Positions 17,089-27,671 of a DNA stretch of 37,926 nt are shown here, in pieces; positions within the stretch are counted from its first letter, which is position 1; each line of letters begins with the position of its first letter. The notes beneath the pieces were generated by a model that worked only from the letters and a program-made list of their open reading frames with translations, had not been told where the DNA came from and made no database searches. This stretch comes from Prevotella sp. (GTDB taxonomy: Bacteria; Bacteroidota; Bacteroidia; Bacteroidales; Bacteroidaceae). The position numbers were made by a program, and so were the translations under genes. The DNA lies in contig JAFUVB010000015.1 in assembly GCA_017471245.1 (NCBI GenBank), positions 1-37,926 on the forward strand, read 5' to 3'.

Positions 17089-18129
17089 TTATTCTTTATG
17101 GTGTTCCTGATGGGCAAGCCCGATGAACACGGCGCTCAGCATCGTGAACACGTATGCCTGCACAAAAGCAACCAGCAATTCCAGACAGTTCATGAACAGC
17201 AGCATAACGATGCTGAATGCGTTAAGTCCGAGTCCGTAGCCTACTCCCATCGACCAGCCGAGGAAAATCACACATGTGAAACTGAGAATCACGGCATGAC
17301 CTGCCATCATATTGGCAAAGAGACGGATCATCAAGGCAAACGGCTTGGTGAAAACACCGAACAGCTCGATGGCGGGCATGATAGGAATGGCTTTCAAGAA
17401 CAGCGGAACATTCGGCCAGAATATATCTTTCCAATACTCTTTGTTACCGAAAAGATTAATGGCCAGGAACGTGCACACTGCCAAGAAGAACGTGATGTTG
17501 ATGTTGCCGGTCACATTGGAGCCACCCGGGAATATGGGAAGCAGACCAATGAGGTTGGTGACGAGAATGAAAAAGAAAACTGTCAGCAAGAAAGGAGCAT
17601 ACGGCTTGTAGTGCTTCTCGCCTATTGAACCCTTGATCACATCGTCGTTGATCATCATTACCAGCATTTCAACAGCTCCCACAAACCCTTTCGGGGCTTC
17701 ACTCTTCTCGTCGCGCTTCTTGTACCAGCGGGCGCAACAGAGGAAAACGGTGATGAGAATGGCAACAACAATCCAAATCTGCAACACGTTTCTCGTTATA
17801 CTCAGGTCGATGGGGCGCTTCTGGGTGCCATCAGGCATGTTCTCATATATCTTCCCATGATCCTCCTCATTGAAGAAGAACCCTTCGGGCAGCGAATGTG
17901 GCGTACAGAAATGCCACTTGCCCGTGTTGCTGCTCCTAATGATGACAGGTAGCGGGATGCTTAAGTGCTTGCCCTTATAGGAAGCGATATGCCATTCATA
18001 CGCATCACCTAAGTGCTCCAAAACCACCTCGGGGATGTTCAACTTCTCCCCTTCGGTTTCTTCGGCACGTAGCTGACTTGGCAAGAATGAAACCACCAAT
18101 AAAAGGCAAATTAACTTTAATTGTTTCAT
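17089..18129 (-). CDS. atpB: Fo ATP synthase a subunit with N-terminal periplasmic extension
   Basis: At 346 residues it is clearly longer than the 270-residue E. coli protein. The extra part is a signal-peptide-like start (MKQLKLICLLLVVSFLPSQL) and about 85 soluble residues before the first membrane helix (about 113-132). This form is usual in Bacteroidetes. The essential stator arginine is Arg269 in FALMIRLFANMMAGH (264-278), and the last helix has LELLVAFVQAYVFTML (316-331). It forms the ion half-channels next to the c-ring. Confidence 0.96.
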   Translation of the reverse strand: MKQLKLICLLLVVSFLPSQLRAEETEGEKLNIPEVVLEHLGDAYEWHIASYKGKHLSIPLPVIIRSSNTGKWHFCTPHSLPEGFFFNEEDHGKIYENMPDGTQKRPIDLSITRNVLQIWIVVAILITVFLCCARWYKKRDEKSEAPKGFVGAVEMLVMMINDDVIKGSIGEKHYKPYAPFLLTVFFFILVTNLIGLLPIFPGGSNVTGNINITFFLAVCTFLAINLFGNKEYWKDIFWPNVPLFLKAIPIMPAIELFGVFTKPFALMIRLFANMMAGHAVILSFTCVIFLGWSMGVGYGLGLNAFSIVMLLFMNCLELLVAFVQAYVFTMLSAVFIGLAHQEHHKE

Positions 18130-18152
18130 TGATATTCTTTATTTCCAATTCG

Positions 18153-18548
18153 TTACAAACGATTTGACACTTTCGAAAAGAAGACTGAGTGGTGAATCAG
18201 CGATGCGACATAGAAGCAGATAAACACCAAGAAGAATGGTAGCATGTTGTCTCTGCCTACTATCAGATAATAGATAAATAAAAGCAGTAACGACAACAGC
18301 AGCCTGAATCCGGATGCTCCTGTATAGAAAGAGGCAAGATTGCCGGGCGATTTCTTCGCCACACGCCTCCAAATCAGGGCATCAGCCAGTTCGATAGCCA
18401 AGATGAACAACGCGCTGACAATGAGAGGCACCACCAGTTCGTACTTATACCAGATACTTACGACTAACAGTCCCAGCAGGAATAGTCCTGCCGTCAGCAG
18501 GATTCCCTGTCGAATGTAGCGCTTGCTCATTTGGTCGATGTCTGTCAT
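18153..18548 (-). CDS. AtpI-like small membrane protein in the atp operon
   Basis: The 131-residue protein has four predicted membrane helices (about 15-32, 39-60, 81-97, 102-122) and short basic loops. It sits between atpC and atpB, the position of the poorly conserved AtpI/Fo assembly factor in other operons. The function, perhaps as a c-ring assembly chaperone, is inferred from position and topology, not from strong sequence motifs. There are 23 bp between its stop and atpB. Confidence 0.7.
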   Translation of the reverse strand: MTDIDQMSKRYIRQGILLTAGLFLLGLLVVSIWYKYELVVPLIVSALFILAIELADALIWRRVAKKSPGNLASFYTGASGFRLLLSLLLLFIYYLIVGRDNMLPFFLVFICFYVASLIHHSVFFSKVSNRL

Positions 18549-18612
18549 ACTACTATTATTCTGATTCTTACTTATCGCTGAATGGTTCTTTGCTCGCAGG
18601 CGGAATCAATGC

Positions 18613-18855
18613 TTATAGCTCCACACAAAGGCTAACCACATTCTTCTGAACCTCGATAAAGCCACCACTGATGTTCATCTCCGTCCTTTCTCCATCGGGT
18701 GTCTGTCGCTCCACGATTCCTTTTTCCAATGAGGAGATGATCGGCGCATGATTCACCAGCACTTCAAAGCGCCCCAGTGTGCCTGGAACAGTCACGCTGA
18801 TGACTTCACCTTCGAACTCTACCCTTTCTGGGGAAACGATTTTCAGTTTTAACAT
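18613..18855 (-). CDS. atpC: F1 ATP synthase epsilon subunit, short form
   Basis: The 80-residue protein contains only the N-terminal beta-sandwich of epsilon (VPGTLGRFEVLVNHAPI at 23-39, SGGFIEVQKN at 63-72). The C-terminal two-helix domain (residues about 90-138 in E. coli), which inhibits ATP hydrolysis, is missing. The short form is usual in Bacteroidetes. If epsilon inhibition is absent, hydrolysis must be limited in another way. It starts 33 bp after atpD. Confidence 0.93.
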   Translation of the reverse strand: MLKLKIVSPERVEFEGEVISVTVPGTLGRFEVLVNHAPIISSLEKGIVERQTPDGERTEMNISGGFIEVQKNVVSLCVEL

Positions 18856-18888
18856 AACCGTTCTTTTTCAGTTGTCAGTCAAATGGCA

Positions 18889-20439
<1,551 letters not shown>

Positions 20440-20466
20440 TCAATTATAGTAATATGGTTTATTTTG

Positions 20467-20498
20467 CAAAGGTAAGATTTATTTTTGATAACACCAAA
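20467..20498 (-). promoter_or_regulatory. Promoter of the atp operon
   Basis: On the minus strand TTTG (20498-20495), a 20-bp spacer and TACCTTTG (20474-20467) match the Bacteroidetes TTTG-N19/21-TAnnTTTG consensus exactly. The expected start is about 45 bp before the atpD ATG. The rest of the 195-bp gap (20416-20610) holds only the short inverted repeat GTTAC-AG-GTAAC (20534-20545) and no gene. Confidence 0.8.
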
Positions 20499-20610
20499 TT
20501 TTTCTGTCGAATAAATTCATTAATTCAGGAATGGTTACAGGTAACAGAAAACGGGAGTTTTTCATGATGATTGAAGCTCATTCTGTTATCTCCGTTATCT
20601 GTACTGAATG

Positions 20611-21648
20611 TCATTGAATAACGGCACCACTCCTTTTTATCAATTCGATGTTTCTTTTTCCCGTCATCTTTGGCTTTTTCCAAACGCCGTCACCTACCAA
20701 TATGGTGATCTTGTTGCCTGCTTTTACATAGCCTTGTCCACTTACTGAAGGAACAAGTCCCTTTTCAGCAATGTCTACAGCCTGCTGGAGATCGAAGAAA
20801 TGGCCGCTTCCATCCTTGGCAACGGCAATGTCATGATGGTTGATAAATGGTGTCAGCGCAGGCACCTGACGAGCTATCTCATCAATCAAATTGGCTGCAA
20901 CTACATGTGCACCATATATATTATAGTGCGTGTTGTCCTTTCTGCCTTCGGGAATGCTGGTGATTTCTCCAGGCTTAAACCACATGTGGAGTTTCCTTGA
21001 GCCGATAACACCTAATTGCTGCTCAATATCATGCGTTATCTTATTAGCATCAACAAACGGAACACGCAGTTCGTTTGCCACATTTCGGGGGGCAATGATA
21101 TAGTCGCCGTGTGTATCAACCAATGTATCACTGTTCACTTTCTCATCAAGATCGGCGTATGTCGTATTCCTCAGCGATTCATCATCAACGGAAAGATTCA
21201 CTTCGCGGTAGAAATTGCGACGAACCACGGCATTAAAGAGCACAGGAATGCCGCCTTTTTCGCGCGTTTCGTTCACGAATTTCCTTAGATTGTCGTCGAA
21301 AGTGCTTCCCGGATCAGTATGGCGCTCTAATGCCGGCTTCTCATCGTTATGACCGAACTGAATGAAAACATAGTCACCAGGCTTTATCTTATCAAGAACC
21401 ACTTTCCAGCGACCTTCATCTATGAAGCTTTTTGACGATCTGCCGTTCACGGCATGATTGTCTACAACGACATTCTCTGTGAAATAAGACTGCAGCACCA
21501 TGCCCCACCCTCTTTCCTGATTGTCACCATCGAGATTCTTTTGTGCCATTGTGGAATCACCAATCATGAATACGGTAATCGCATGATCGTTGTTGAACGA
21601 TGACAGAACCAATATGGCAATCAAAAATAATAGTATTCTCTTTGTCAT
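20611..21648 (-). CDS. SGNH esterase (CE12 rhamnogalacturonan acetylesterase type) with truncated pectinesterase domain
   Basis: The 345-residue protein has a signal peptide and an SGNH hydrolase domain. Its blocks are GDSTMA (30-35, nucleophile Ser32), NGRSS (68-72), FGHND (98-102) and DNTHYN (238-243, Asp-His pair). This is the CE12 pattern of enzymes that remove acetyl groups from pectin. After residue 270 comes AVAKDGSGHF (275-284) and a strand-rich segment to 345, which resembles the first 70 residues of a CE8 pectin methylesterase. The CE8 catalytic residues come later and are absent, and the DNA after the stop does not resume the domain in the same frame. The gene may be a truncated two-domain pectin enzyme. 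It lies 77 bp after hisS on the same strand. Confidence 0.8.
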   Translation of the reverse strand: MTKRILLFLIAILVLSSFNNDHAITVFMIGDSTMAQKNLDGDNQERGWGMVLQSYFTENVVVDNHAVNGRSSKSFIDEGRWKVVLDKIKPGDYVFIQFGHNDEKPALERHTDPGSTFDDNLRKFVNETREKGGIPVLFNAVVRRNFYREVNLSVDDESLRNTTYADLDEKVNSDTLVDTHGDYIIAPRNVANELRVPFVDANKITHDIEQQLGVIGSRKLHMWFKPGEITSIPEGRKDNTHYNIYGAHVVAANLIDEIARQVPALTPFINHHDIAVAKDGSGHFFDLQQAVDIAEKGLVPSVSGQGYVKAGNKITILVGDGVWKKPKMTGKRNIELIKRSGAVIQ

Positions 21649-21725
21649 TATTATTATAAAATATGATGAGTTTGTATAGATGCAATCTTTTAGAACGTAG
21701 ATGAATCAGTGTAAGAAAGATGCAA

Positions 21726-23084
21726 TCAGCATAATACAGATGCGATGAGCTCTTCGGCGTTAACCAGTTTCTGCTCACCAGTCTGCATGTTTTTCAGCGT
21801 AACTTTGCCTTCGCTGATTTCGTTCTCGCCAGCAAGAGCCACGAAAGGAATATCTTTGGCATTGGCATAGCTCATCTGCTTCTTCATCTTTACAGAGTCG
21901 GGGAACAGTTCTGTACGTATTCCTGCTTCACGAGCCTTAGCCGCAATCGACATGCAATAGGCAGCCTCTTTCTCTCCGAAATTAATAAACAGCAACTGCG
22001 TTCCATTGACTGCCTCCTTGGGATATGCATCGAGCGCATTGAGCACATCGAAAATGCGGTCTACTCCGAAAGAGATGCCGACACCGGAAATGCCAGGCAT
22101 GCCGAAAATACCCGTAAGATTGTCATATCGCCCGCCACCTGTGATGCTGCCGATCTGCACATCAAGAGCCTTCACTTCGAAGATAGCACCCGTATAATAG
22201 TTCAGTCCGCGAGCCAATGTCAGATCAAGCTGAATCTCATTCTTCAGTTTGAACGATTCCAAAGCATTCAGGATGAATCGGATTTCCTCAACACCCTTAA
22301 GTCCGATTTCAGAGTTCTCCAGCACTTCACTTATCACTTGAAGCTTTTCATCATTAGTTCCTGACAATGAGATGATTGGTTGTAGCTTTTCTACAGCTTC
22401 TTTACTGATGCCTGCATTGACAAGTTCTTCATTCACGGCATCGATACCAATCTTGTCGAGTTTGTCGATTGCAACAGTGATATCCACAATTTTGTCGGTT
22501 TCACCGATCACTTCTGCAATGCCTGAAAGTATTTTCCGGTTGTTGATTTTTATCTGAACGTTCACACCAAAGCGGCTGAACACCGTATCAACAATCTGCA
22601 TCAGCTCCACCTCGTTTAGCAAAGAATCGGAACCAACAACATCTCCATCAAACTGATAAAACTCGCGATAACGCCCTTTCTGGGGACGATCGGCGCGCCA
22701 TACCGGCTGCACTTGATAGCGCTTAAATGGCAATTGAAGCTCTTCCCTATGCATTACCACATAGCGGGCAAACGGTACTGTCAGGTCATAACGAAGTCCT
22801 TTTTCGCAGAATTTAGATGCCAGATGCAATGCATTTCGCTCATTCAGCTCTTCTTCGGATACTTTCTGTAGGAAATCGCCGCTATTAAGAACCTTGAACA
22901 GCAGTTTGTCACCCTCCTCGCCATATTTTCCCATCAGTGTTTGAAGCGTTTCCATGGCCGGTGTTTCAATCTGCTGGAACCCATAGAGTGCATAGACACT
23001 GCGTATGGTGTCGAATATATAATTACGCTTTGCCATCTCAACAGGTGAGAAGTCGCGCGTTCCTTTTGGAATGTTCGGTTTCAT
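21726..23084 (-). CDS. hisS: Histidyl-tRNA synthetase
   Basis: The 452-residue class II synthetase charges histidine onto tRNA-His. Motif 2 is [16 protein letters not shown] (133-148). The histidine-binding HisA segment is [15 protein letters not shown] (290-304). Motif 3 runs through GGRYDNL (317-323) to GISFGVDRI (336-344). A C-terminal anticodon-binding alpha/beta domain follows (about 360-452). It starts 75 bp after purA; the gap contains the near-perfect palindrome CTGTTTT-G-AAAACAG (23121-23135), which could be an operator or chance. No separate promoter is clear. Confidence 0.97.
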   Translation of the reverse strand: MKPNIPKGTRDFSPVEMAKRNYIFDTIRSVYALYGFQQIETPAMETLQTLMGKYGEEGDKLLFKVLNSGDFLQKVSEEELNERNALHLASKFCEKGLRYDLTVPFARYVVMHREELQLPFKRYQVQPVWRADRPQKGRYREFYQFDGDVVGSDSLLNEVELMQIVDTVFSRFGVNVQIKINNRKILSGIAEVIGETDKIVDITVAIDKLDKIGIDAVNEELVNAGISKEAVEKLQPIISLSGTNDEKLQVISEVLENSEIGLKGVEEIRFILNALESFKLKNEIQLDLTLARGLNYYTGAIFEVKALDVQIGSITGGGRYDNLTGIFGMPGISGVGISFGVDRIFDVLNALDAYPKEAVNGTQLLFINFGEKEAAYCMSIAAKAREAGIRTELFPDSVKMKKQMSYANAKDIPFVALAGENEISEGKVTLKNMQTGEQKLVNAEELIASVLC

Positions 23085-23159
23085 CGTAATTTAGAATTGA
23101 AATTAATATAAAATCTCATACTGTTTTGAAAACAGAAATCATGTTAAAATATGACAAAG

Positions 23160-24446
23160 TCATCCCACAGCATTGCTGCGGATGATTGTCTGGTCACGGT
23201 TCGGACCTATTGAAATGATTGTGATGGGTGTTTCAAGTTCTTTTTCGAGGAATGCGATATAATCATTGAATTCTTTGGGGAACTGTTCCTCTTTGGTGAA
23301 TTGAGTCATATCGGTTTTCCATCCGGGCATTTCCTGGTAAACTGGCTCAATACCTTCCTCGATGTTGTATGGGAAATGATCTTTCACTTCGCCATTCTGC
23401 CTATATGCCACACATGCCTTGATTGTTTCGAAGCTGTCGAGCACATCGCTCTTCATCATAATGAGCTGTGTTACGCCGTTAATGCTGATGGCATAGCGCA
23501 GGGCTACCAAATCGATCCATCCGCACCTGCGCTCACGACCTGTCACAGCGCCATACTCATGACCCAGATCACGAATCTTTTTGCCCGTTTCATCGAATAA
23601 CTCCGTTGGGAAAGGTCCTGCGCCCACTCTCGTGCAATAGGCTTTCATAATGCCAAACACATCGCCGATTTTATTGGGACCTATGCCCAGACCGGAACAA
23701 GCACCCGAACAGATGGTGTTTGATGAGGTTACAAAGGGATAACTGCCGAAATCCACATCAAGCATAGTGCCCTGAGCACCTTCGCAAAGGATGCTTTTAC
23801 CCTGCTTCAACAGCTTGTTCACCTCGTATTCAGAATCGATGATTTGGAACTGCTTCATGAATTCTACGCCTTCCATCCACACCTTTTCCACTTCAGAAAT
23901 GTCGTAGTCTGTGTAATTCAAGGATTTCAGGATGGCCTCATGGCGTGCTTTATGCGCATTGTATTTATCGATGAAATGGTCGAATATGTCACCCACTCTC
24001 AGGCCGTTGCGTGAGATTTTGTCGGTATAGGTGGGACCTATTCCTTTTCCGGTTGTACCCACTTTGCTCTTGCCTTTTGCGGCTTCATAGGCAGCATCAA
24101 GTATTCTGTGGGTAGGCATGATGAGATGGGCTTTTTTGGAAATGTACAATCGGGAATACAAGCGATGACCGCTTTTCTCCAACTCCTTTACCTCTTGCAT
24201 GAAGAGATCGGGTGCCAAGACAACGCCATTGCCGATTATGTTCACCTTGTCGCCCTGAAAAATGCCTGAGGGAATGCTTCTCAAGACATATTTCTCACCT
24301 TCGAACTCCAACGTATGCCCGGCATTGGGACCACCTTGGAAGCGTGCAACCACATCATATCCTGGTGTCAACACATCGACAACCTTACCTTTTCCTTCGT
24401 CACCCCACTGCAAACCGAGCAGGACATCTACTTTTCCTTTGTTCAT
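23160..24446 (-). CDS. purA: Adenylosuccinate synthetase
   Basis: PurA joins IMP and aspartate with GTP to make adenylosuccinate, the first committed step to AMP. The 428-residue protein shows the GTP-binding GDEGKGK (15-21), the NAGHT motif (41-45) with the catalytic His, the IMP loop GTTGKGIGPTYTDK (130-143) and the SGACSGLGIGP segment. It starts only 2 bp after the stop of the Fur-family gene, so the two are translated from one message. Confidence 0.97.
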   Translation of the reverse strand: MNKGKVDVLLGLQWGDEGKGKVVDVLTPGYDVVARFQGGPNAGHTLEFEGEKYVLRSIPSGIFQGDKVNIIGNGVVLAPDLFMQEVKELEKSGHRLYSRLYISKKAHLIMPTHRILDAAYEAAKGKSKVGTTGKGIGPTYTDKISRNGLRVGDIFDHFIDKYNAHKARHEAILKSLNYTDYDISEVEKVWMEGVEFMKQFQIIDSEYEVNKLLKQGKSILCEGAQGTMLDVDFGSYPFVTSSNTICSGACSGLGIGPNKIGDVFGIMKAYCTRVGAGPFPTELFDETGKKIRDLGHEYGAVTGRERRCGWIDLVALRYAISINGVTQLIMMKSDVLDSFETIKACVAYRQNGEVKDHFPYNIEEGIEPVYQEMPGWKTDMTQFTKEEQFPKEFNDYIAFLEKELETPITIISIGPNRDQTIIRSNAVG

Positions 24447-24448
24447 AT

Positions 24449-24922
24449 TTATAATTGTTTGTTTTTATTTCTTTGCCTTGTCATTTTTGCCTGACAGGTA
24501 CTACACGTACCATATATATATAATGTGAAACCTTCTTTGCGGAAACGCTTCAGGTGGGTCTGCTCCACTGCACTGACAACCGATGGAGATTTCACTTCGG
24601 TAACCTTGCCGCACTTGGTGCAAATCTGCCTGCAATAACTGTGAGACACATAAGATGTCTCATATCTTGTTTCGCCTTTGATGCGGTGGCACACAACCAA
24701 GCGAAGGTCCATGAACAGTTTCAACGTGTTATACAATGTCGCCTTGCATACGTGGAAATGTGCATCTTCCAACTTGTCGCTCAGTTCGTTGATGGAAAAA
24801 TGCCCTGGAAAACTGTATACAACATCAAGCACCGCAAAACGCTCGGGTGTCTTGCGATGACGGGTTTGCTCCAAATAGTTTGTAAGAACCTGCTTTACAG
24901 CTTCTTTTACGCCGTCTTTCAT
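24449..24922 (-). CDS. Fur-family transcriptional regulator
   Basis: The 157-residue protein has a winged helix (about 15-90, with TPERFAVLDVV at 25-35 and KATLYNTLKLF at 60-70) and a C-terminal dimerisation domain with a structural Cys4 zinc site (Cys101/Cys104 in CTKCG and Cys140/Cys143 in CSTC). The His-rich HHHDH-type regulatory motif of classic Fur is reduced to SHSYC (93-97), so the sensed metal or signal is uncertain (Fur, Zur or PerR type cannot be decided). It lies directly upstream of purA with a 2-bp gap, an unusual partner for a metal regulator. Confidence 0.85.
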   Translation of the reverse strand: MKDGVKEAVKQVLTNYLEQTRHRKTPERFAVLDVVYSFPGHFSINELSDKLEDAHFHVCKATLYNTLKLFMDLRLVVCHRIKGETRYETSYVSHSYCRQICTKCGKVTEVKSPSVVSAVEQTHLKRFRKEGFTLYIYGTCSTCQAKMTRQRNKNKQL

Positions 24923-24945
24923 TCTTCCATTTGAATAGATAGTTG

Positions 24946-24975
24946 CAAAAGTACAATATTTTATTCAAAAACAAG
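24946..24975 (-). promoter_or_regulatory. Promoter of the fur-like/purA unit
   Basis: The minus strand reads TACTTTTG at 24953-24946, an exact -7 box 24 bp before the start codon. The best -33 candidate is CTTG (24975-24972) at an 18-bp distance, which is imperfect. Confidence 0.5.
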
Positions 24976-24985
24976 AATACTGAGT

Positions 24986-25654
24986 TCAAAAAAGTTCTAA
25001 ATGATTTGAATTAGCTGCAATTTCCACTTTCTCTGCAAAATCTTCGCCCAATCTGGCAAAATGTGAGATACTGGAATTGGCGGCATGCCTCACTGCGATC
25101 GACTCGTCCTTCAATGACTGGCATGCCCTGTCGAGATAGGCTTCCGTTTGGCGGCTGTCAGGCATGAAACCGCGCATGAACAGCCTTGACAAGATATGGA
25201 ATCCGCAGATGCGCCTGTAGAAATCATCCGTTTCTATCCATCTGAATGCCAAGCCGGAGGCATTGTCGGCATATTGGAATACGTTCATCGCACAAAGCTC
25301 GGCTATCTCGATGGAAGGCATCTCATCAGCCCACGACTCGCATTGTTCATGCTTCATCTCATGCTGCGGCATGATCATCGTGGCAAGAATCTTGCATTCG
25401 CGTATGTTTTCATGCCAGAGAAGCCGGGCAAGATCGGCGTCCTTGCCGTATCCTTCTGCCATTTCGCGCAGATGGAGCACCGACGCGCCCCAGTTAAGCT
25501 TATACTGCACTCCCTTGTCGCGCATTGATTTGGATGTAATTCCGTTCATCAACGTGCGGAGGTTTTGCTTGATCTCCTTCAGTTTGACGTGAGTTGATTC
25601 GCTTGCCATGATGTCTTGGATGCTTGCCATGAAGAATTGGATATGTGAAAGCAT
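24986..25654 (-). CDS. AlkD-like HEAT-repeat DNA alkylation repair protein
   Basis: This 222-residue all-helical protein resembles the DNA-alkylation-repair (AlkD) family: helical pairs, a LARLLWHENIRECKILATMI segment (80-99), and a C-terminal pair with VRHAANSSISHFARLGEDF. AlkD glycosylases remove bulky alkylated purines. The catalytic Asp and aromatic residues cannot be placed with certainty, so it may be a non-enzymatic paralogue. The start at 25654 overlaps nothing but sits 3 bp from the upstream stop; Met9 at 25630 is an equal choice. It is probably co-transcribed with the M49 peptidase and the AraC-type gene. Confidence 0.6.
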   Translation of the reverse strand: MLSHIQFFMASIQDIMASESTHVKLKEIKQNLRTLMNGITSKSMRDKGVQYKLNWGASVLHLREMAEGYGKDADLARLLWHENIRECKILATMIMPQHEMKHEQCESWADEMPSIEIAELCAMNVFQYADNASGLAFRWIETDDFYRRICGFHILSRLFMRGFMPDSRQTEAYLDRACQSLKDESIAVRHAANSSISHFARLGEDFAEKVEIAANSNHLELF

Positions 25655-25657
25655 GAA

Positions 25658-27649
25658 TCAAATGAGCGTGGCATAATCACGGCTATACCGCAACATCTGC
25701 TCGTCGTATTTCTCAGTGTAGTCTACATCCACATCCACAATATTCCCCATTTCATCGAATGAGGGAATCAAGACGGGATTGATGAAGCCCTTGTATGGTG
25801 CAAGGTTCAGCTGGCGGTAACGGGAGAGTATCTCTTCGTGGATTTCCTTATCAACGCTGACGGCATAAGCTTCCACCAAGTCGTGTGCTGCCTGATAGTC
25901 GCCCTCGCTTTTGATGCGCTGCACCTCTGCCAGCAATGTGGCAATGAGCTGCCTGAGCGCGGCATAGTCGTTGATCTTCACATAGAGCTTGCCGTCGTTT
26001 CTGACGAGTTCAACCACGTTTTGCTCCTTGCCATGCTCGAAACACCAGCGGGCGATGAGCGATCGGTTGCGCATGTGAGCCTCTTCGATGAGATGACCGG
26101 GTTTGATTCGGCACAACTGAGTGAGCATACCGTTCATCATATACGTGTAATAAGAGCTCTTGTATGCCTCGCCGTCGGGTGTCAAGCCGAGTTCCACGAG
26201 TTTGTCGTCGGCAAGATAATAGAGTCCGAACAGGTCTGCCCTCGCTTCTTCTATCGTACTGCTATAAGCTTTCAGCGCATCAGGGTCAACGCCGGGCAGC
26301 AACTGACCGCTGCCATGTCCCAGACACTCATGCAGGTCGGTGTGCAATGCATCGCACAGATTGCCATAACGGGCGATCAGCGACCTTGTCTCCTCATCGA
26401 TGACAAATTCTTTTTGGAACTTCTGGCTGCCGGAAGACTCGTTGTATGCCTCGGTGATGTTGCTGATGCTCACGCTCTTCGACCCATATTGCGCCCGAAT
26501 CCAGTCGGCATTGGGCAGATTGATGCCGATGGCGGTGCTCGGATATTCCTCTCCGCCAAGCATGGCAGCACATATTGCCTTGGCCGAGACTCCTGTGACG
26601 TGAGGCTTTCGGAATCGCGGATCCACCGGACTGTTGTTTTCGAACCACTGCGCATGCCTGCTGATAAGCTGCGTGCGTAGCGTTGCCTCCCTGTCGTTAT
26701 ATTCCACGAGCCCTTCCCACGTAGCCTTCAGCCCCATGGGGTCGCCATAAACCTCGATGAAACCGTTGATAAAATCCACCTGCGCGTCGTTTTCGCCCAC
26801 CCATTCGATGCAATAGTCGTTGAAAATGCGCAAATCGCCGCTCCTATAGAATTCCACCAACTTCTCAATACACCTTTTCTGCCGCTCATTCTCTGCCACG
26901 CCAGCTGCCTTTTCTAACCAGAAGACGATCTTCTCGATAGCCTTGCCATACATTCCGCCCATCTTCCAGGTCAGTTCCTTGATGATACCGTCCTCTTTCA
27001 CGAGCGTGCTGTTCAGCCCGTACGACATGGGAGCATCGTCATCAGCATAGCGCTGCTTCATGTCGCCATAGAAATGCTCCACTTCTTCCTGAGTAACGCC
27101 CCGGTAGAAATTGCATGCCGACGTTGCGACAAGGTCGGCATCGTCTTGCTTGTTCACTCGTTTGGGAAGCACTTGAGAATCGAATATGACGGGAAACAGG
27201 CGGGCAATCATGCCATCTACATCCTCGCCCGGATGCAGCGGAAGGTGGTCTGCGGGAATCAGCCCGCTCTTCAGCATGCTTCGAAGATAGTCTTGAGAAA
27301 AGCCGGGAGTGAATTTTTCGCATCCGTAATGATGATGAATGCCGTTTGAGAACCACACTCTCTTCAGGTATTCCACAAAAGCCTTTTTGTTTTGGGCATC
27401 ATCCGGCGACTCATCCGGCAGCTGATTATTCAGCACACCTATTATATATATAGCCTCAAGCATCTTCCTGATCTCCAGGTTGTACGCGCAATTCTGGTCG
27501 AAGGTGATGTCGCGCCCGAACAAGGTTGCCTGCGACAGATAGTATACCAGCTTTTTCTGCTGAAGGCTCAGCCCACTAAAATCCTTCAGGCGGTATCTAA
27601 GCATCTGAATATCAGCAAAGCACTCGTCTGAGAAGTTGAAAGAATTCAT
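25658..27649 (-). CDS. Dipeptidyl-peptidase III (M49 metallopeptidase)
   Basis: The 663-residue protein has the bacterial M49 zinc motif HECLGH at 440-445 and the third-ligand segment STIEEARADLFGL (464-476, Glu467 or Glu468). It releases dipeptides from the N-terminus of short peptides. Length and the Cys in HECLGH resemble the Bacteroides enzyme rather than the eukaryotic HELLGH form. No signal peptide is visible, so it should act in the cytoplasm, in final peptide breakdown. It is 22 bp after the AraC-type regulator and 3 bp before the AlkD-like gene. Confidence 0.92.
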   Translation of the reverse strand: MNSFNFSDECFADIQMLRYRLKDFSGLSLQQKKLVYYLSQATLFGRDITFDQNCAYNLEIRKMLEAIYIIGVLNNQLPDESPDDAQNKKAFVEYLKRVWFSNGIHHHYGCEKFTPGFSQDYLRSMLKSGLIPADHLPLHPGEDVDGMIARLFPVIFDSQVLPKRVNKQDDADLVATSACNFYRGVTQEEVEHFYGDMKQRYADDDAPMSYGLNSTLVKEDGIIKELTWKMGGMYGKAIEKIVFWLEKAAGVAENERQKRCIEKLVEFYRSGDLRIFNDYCIEWVGENDAQVDFINGFIEVYGDPMGLKATWEGLVEYNDREATLRTQLISRHAQWFENNSPVDPRFRKPHVTGVSAKAICAAMLGGEEYPSTAIGINLPNADWIRAQYGSKSVSISNITEAYNESSGSQKFQKEFVIDEETRSLIARYGNLCDALHTDLHECLGHGSGQLLPGVDPDALKAYSSTIEEARADLFGLYYLADDKLVELGLTPDGEAYKSSYYTYMMNGMLTQLCRIKPGHLIEEAHMRNRSLIARWCFEHGKEQNVVELVRNDGKLYVKINDYAALRQLIATLLAEVQRIKSEGDYQAAHDLVEAYAVSVDKEIHEEILSRYRQLNLAPYKGFINPVLIPSFDEMGNIVDVDVDYTEKYDEQMLRYSRDYATLI

Positions 27650-27671
27650 TATAATTATGTTGTAAAAATGT

